Notes under the pieces: model-generated
Database searches by the model: none
The model's input: only the letters and a program-made list of their open reading frames with translations
What the model was told of the DNA's origin: nothing
Shown: positions 59,834-64,000 of the stretch, piece after piece
Layout: each line of letters begins with the position of its first letter
Position numbering within the stretch: position 1 is the stretch's first letter
Position numbers and translations under genes: made by a program
Source: Biscogniauxia marginata
Taxonomy: Eukaryota > Ascomycota > Sordariomycetes > Xylariales > Xylariaceae
Direction of reading: 5' to 3'
Length of the DNA stretch: 64,000 bases
NCBI GenBank assembly: GCA_022695795.1
Contig: MU404097.1
Location: forward strand, 248,001 to 312,000

Positions 59834-61830
59834 TTAAATTTATTATAATTTTTCTTTTTTCTTTTTTCTTTTTATATTTATTTTAATACCTTTTTTTATT
59901 ATAATATTACTTTATATTTTAAAATTAACAAAAAATAACTATGAAATAAGTAAATCGCTTAAATTTATATATTATCGTTTTTTTTACTTATAAATAATAA
60001 TTTTAAGCTTAAAAAAGTAAAAACTTTTTATTAAACTAAAAAATATAAAATTCGAAGCCGTAAATCTAATACACGCGAATTTTTAAGCTTTTAAATTTTT
60101 CTCGTAAAATCTTAAGTCTTTAAAAATATTTTTTCGAAATCCTTTAAAATTAACGGCTCTTAATAATTAATAATAAATCCAATTTTCTTTACGAGGTACG
60201 ACTCAAGATTCTTAATATATACTTTCCTTAAAGCTTTTTTCGAATATATAGAATTTTATACTTAAATTAACATTTTTAAAGTAATACTTATAATCTTTTA
60301 AAGTTTTTATTATAATAATTTTAATTTTTTTAATTTTTTTATTATTTTTCTTTTTAATTAATTTATTTTTTAATACTTTTAATTTTTTAATTTTTATTTA
60401 TTAACTTTATATTTCTATTATTCCTTTTTTATTTTTATTATTTTTATTTTTTAATTCTCTTTTTTTTAACATTTAATTTATTTTCTTTTTTAAGTTCGTT
60501 AAATTAAAATTTATTTAGATTTATTTAACGACGTAAAATAAAATAAATTAATAAAATTTTATTATTTATTTTTACGTAAATTTAATATTTTTATATCGGG
60601 TTAATTATTAGAATTTTTTGTTAAATTTTGAAAAGTAATAATAATTACGAAATAGTTATATTTATTATACGCTTAATATAAAACTTTTAAAACTTCCGGT
60701 ATTAATAAATATTTAACTAATTCTTTATTTCGTTTAAACCGATATAATTTTCTGTTAATTAGTTAGTATTTTATTAGTTTTTAAACTATTTTTTGTTTTT
60801 TACTTTAAAGTAATTTTATTACTTTATATTTAACGATTAAAAACTAAATTACATTTTTATATAATGACTTTTTATAATTCTTAACTAAAAATTCCATATC
60901 ATTAATAAATAAATTATTTAAAGTTTTTAAAAAATTTAAATAATTAATATATAATATAATTAAAAAATAATATTATTAATTATTTACATTTTATAAGGTA
61001 TTTCACGACTTTAAAAGTTTCGCGTTTATTTATATTATATCTCGTTTTTATATTAAAAAATTAAAAAATTATATATATATTAATACTTATATTTTTAATT
61101 AGCATATTAATTATTAAGGTACTTATTAAATAACTTTTTAATTAAAATAAAACTCTTTTTATTTTTATTTTTAAAGTATTAATTATTAAATAAAATTAAA
61201 ATCATATATTTAAAGTTTTAATCGTTTTATATTATATTTCTTTATAAATTATTTTAAAAGCTTATTTTTATTTTTTATTTTAATAAAATGATTTTAAAAC
61301 TATTTTTTTCTATATAGATTTTTTTCTCGTGTTAATAATCTTATTAGTCAATTTTAAATACGCATATTAAAAGGTTTATATTAAGTTTATTTTTTTAATA
61401 TAAATTATTTAAAATATAAAAATTTATATAAAAATTTATTTAATTTTTAATTTTTACTTAATTTTTAAATTTATTTCAATGTTTCGTTAATAGTTATATT
61501 TATTTTTAGTTTAAATCGAATTTTAAGTTTTTAATAAATATAATAAATAATTTCGTTTTTATCTTAATAAATTTAATAAAAATAAATATTAAATAAGAGA
61601 AATAATAATTATATAAAAACTTAAATAATTTATTAAATAAAATAACTAACATATTATAATTATTTATAAATATATTAAAAATATTTTTTATTTTAAATAA
61701 TATCTTAATAAATTTAAGTATATTTATTTTTACTTATTATTATAAACTAGTTATTTTTTAAATTTAATGTTTTTAAGGTAATAATATATATAAAATAATC
61801 TTATTAGTTTTTATATTATTTTAACGTTAA
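59834..61830. repeat. AT-rich relic between two retrotransposons, 2.0 kb
   Basis: Strongly AT-rich with no open frame and no domain I can follow. It may be the remnant of another element or old host sequence. Nothing further can be supported. Confidence 0.45.
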
Positions 61831-62304
61831 TATGACGAACCTCCCTATGTGTATTCCTAGTTAACTAACTTCACAGGTAAGTACGTACTAGGTTTTCTTG
61901 ATTTAAAGGTAATAATAAATTAAGATTAATTCAAGAGATTTACTTTATTTTATTTATTAAAGAGATTTTAAGATACTCTCCTTATAATATCAAAGAGTAA
62001 TTATAATCTTAAATTAATAATTAAAAAACTAAAATGAAATAATTAAATACGTAAGAAATTTCAATTTACTTATATTTATTCTTTTTAATACACATCCCTT
62101 TTTTATACTAATTATCGTATAAAAAGAATCTATTTAAATTTAAAATTAACTTAAATTCTATTTATTATAATTTAAAAGTAACTTAAATCACATTACGTGA
62201 CATCTTATTAAACGACGAAAATGAATTTTTTTATACTTATATTTTTGGTTTATATTTTAACACCCTTATAAAAAATCCTTTTAATATAGTTAATTCATAA
62301 CACT
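61831..62304 (-). repeat. 3' LTR of element III
   Basis: The plus strand begins TATGACGAACCTCC and ends GTTAATTCATAACA, the reverse complement of element I's LTR ends. It is about 474 bp, some 20 bp longer than element I's, so small insertions have occurred. Confidence 0.8.
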
Positions 62305-64000
62305 ATTTCTCTTTTCCTAAAATCTTTATCTTAAAAATCCTTTTTAATAAGTTCTTTTCTATTTATTATCTTTAATATATCAGGGGTTTTTAAGTCTATT
62401 ACGAAACCTCGTAAAAATTAACGCGAAACTCGTGATACTACTACTTCGTTTATTCACCTTACTAGTTATAAAGTGTTTCCTTATTCTTATTACTTTTAAA
62501 CTAATTCTCTTTACTTCATAGTTTCAAAGTTTAAAACCTATTTTATTTACACTGCTAAGGTCCAAAGTCATTATAACGATAATAACACCGCGATGTTTAA
62601 CCTATTTAATATTACTCGCGAACAAAAAAAGCTCACTATAAAGCGTCGTTATACCAAGAAAGAGTTTTAGGCGCTAACAAGACAAATAATCTATATATAT
62701 AAATAAAAAGAGTTCTTAAGAAAACGAGGTTTTAAAATATTAAAACGTGGTTTTTCTTTTATTAAAAAGATAAAAAAGGTAAAGAAAGAAAAACAAAAAC
62801 GTTTAAAAAAGAAGCAAGCCAAACTAAAAGCCGAATAACGTTCGCTAGCCAAATAGATTAATACTGCTTCTACGGCCGTCCCTTCCTTTAACCTATCCTT
62901 TTTAAACCAGGATCCCGATTTTCGGGCCCTTTTAGCCGATCCAGGTTCTAGCGGTAAAAATTCCCAAACTTAACCGTTAAATTCTTTAAATACTTAAGTA
63001 GTTCTTAAGTGTTTTTCTCGAATAAGTATTCTTCCCATTTAACAAAATATTATAACTAACCTTTAATTCGTTTTAAATCTAATATCTTTTTTATTTTATA
63101 CTTATTAAGGTTTTCTTTAAATTCTAGTTAACTTTTTAATAAGACATTCTTTAATACTAATTTTAAAAGTAAAACATAAAATACAAAATATATTTTAAAT
63201 CCTTTTAATAACACTAACTTATAATTAACTTTCAAAATAACCTCTTTAATTTTATATAGTCTTAATTTCTTAAACTTAAGTTTTTCGTTAAGTCGTTTTA
63301 TTTTAATTTAAGGTATTTTTAATATTATGCCTTATTATTAGCGGAGCAAGTAAACCATGTCTCCTCTTTTAAGAATTAATCCCTTAATTCTCTTTTTATT
63401 ATAATACTTTATTATTTTATCCTAAATAAATTATAATTCTTTCTATAGCCGTTATTATATTACCTAAACCTTTTCAAATAATACTTTTGCTCTCGAGGCT
63501 TTTATTTCGATTTTTAATGCTTTTATAAGTTTAATCGGTTATTTTTAAACTTCCGCCTTTTACTCGTACACTACTTCATATAATAACATTTTCATATCTT
63601 TGTTAACCAAAGTGTTATATACTATTTAAGCTATTAATAGCAATTTTACTTAATTATTCATTTCTTAATTAACATAACTTCGTAAATATTATTTCATTAT
63701 TTAATTTAATCTTTCTATCTATTCGTTTATTTAGGGATAATATACTATAAACAACTTTTATTTAATTTTTATTCGTTTTATTAAGTTTATTTAAAATAAT
63801 ATATTTTAATAATCTATATTTATTAACATATTCCCTTAAGAAATTAAAAGCTAGTTATTTTACTATGCTTAATTCATTAAATAATAAAAAGTAAACATAT
63901 TTTGTAAGTCTATTAATAATTACCTATATATTGTTATAAAGCACTTTTATAGTAAGATCTTTTAATTTTAGGAGTTTCACTACGAAATCCTATATAATTA
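61831..64000 (-). mobile_element. Third Gypsy chromovirus copy, minus strand, running off the window (element III)
   Basis: On the minus strand its 3' LTR is at 61,831-62,304, preceded by a polypurine tract (complement at about 62,305-62,320, GGAAAAGAGAAATAG on the coding strand). A chromodomain at about 62,970-63,060 reads YFVKWEEYLFEKNT with its Trp intact. Integrase sequence runs to the window edge, where the core motif of 51,055-51,085 reappears at about 63,975-64,000. RT, gag and the 5' LTR lie beyond 64,000. Parts around 62,540-62,960 keep more G and C than the other copies, so this one may be younger or less mutated. Confidence 0.85.

Larger units (their letters stand above)
44640..64000. 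repeat. AT-rich, RIP-mutated repeat block
   Basis: Composition falls abruptly to long runs of A and T with almost no open frames, and stays so to the window's end. Duplicated elements within it differ by C-to-T and G-to-A changes. This is what repeat-induced point mutation leaves in Pezizomycotina. Such blocks are usually heterochromatic (inference). Confidence 0.9.

Noticed and set aside
44640..64000. The AT-rich block as mitochondrial DNA or a centromere
   Set aside because: It contains LTR retrotransposons with nuclear-type RIP signatures and no mitochondrial genes; a centromeric role cannot be judged from sequence alone.
1..64000. CRISPR arrays, rRNA and tRNA genes
   Set aside because: No spaced direct repeats, no rRNA-like sequence and no convincing tRNA fold were seen. 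A GGTTTCGATTCC-like stretch near 44,740 (minus strand) resembles a tRNA T-arm but lacks the rest.

Overview
The window reads as nuclear DNA of a filamentous ascomycete (Pezizomycotina, most likely Sordariomycetes; this placement is an inference). The grounds are short GT...AG introns of about 50 to 90 nt with CTAAC/CTGAC-like branch sites, gene families typical of these fungi (paxillin-like LIM protein, DUF3405, DUF1996, CSC1-like channel, UNC93-like transporter), long gene-poor gaps, and a strongly AT-rich block of LTR retrotransposons whose copies differ almost only by C:G to T:A changes, the mark of repeat-induced point mutation (RIP).

Layout. 1-44,640 is ordinary, gene-poor DNA with ten genes I can model: a LIM-domain paxillin-like protein (5' end outside the window), a DUF3405 type II membrane protein, a large six-exon membrane protein with a glycosylated outer domain, a divergent pair made of a tectonin-like beta-propeller protein and a 590-residue protein I do not recognise, an alpha/beta hydrolase, a secreted DUF1996 protein, an UNC93-like MFS transporter, a small secreted expansin/barwin-like protein and a CSC1/TMEM63-type channel. 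For every multi-exon gene except the LIM gene I joined exons by hand; in each case the total is a whole number of codons without internal stops. Between the genes are deserts of 1 to 6 kb holding a few broken coding relics, the clearest being cysteine-rich secreted-protein remnants on the minus strand at 19,582-21,097.

44,640-64,000 is an AT-rich block. It contains one complete Ty3/Gypsy chromovirus (45,737-53,300, plus strand, two 453-bp LTRs, with recognisable zinc knuckle, reverse transcriptase, integrase and chromodomain, all full of stops), a related minus-strand copy lacking its left end (53,301-59,833), and a third minus-strand copy that runs off the window (61,831 onward).

How the genes work together: there is no visible biosynthetic cluster. 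Several products act at the cell surface or outside the cell (DUF3405, the six-exon membrane protein, DUF1996, expansin-like, UNC93-like, CSC1-like). The most unusual locus is the divergent pair at 22,224-25,759, where a repeat-propeller protein with a 7-nt first exon faces a single-exon orphan across about 865 bp. This is the best candidate here for something undescribed, but no function can be assigned from sequence alone.
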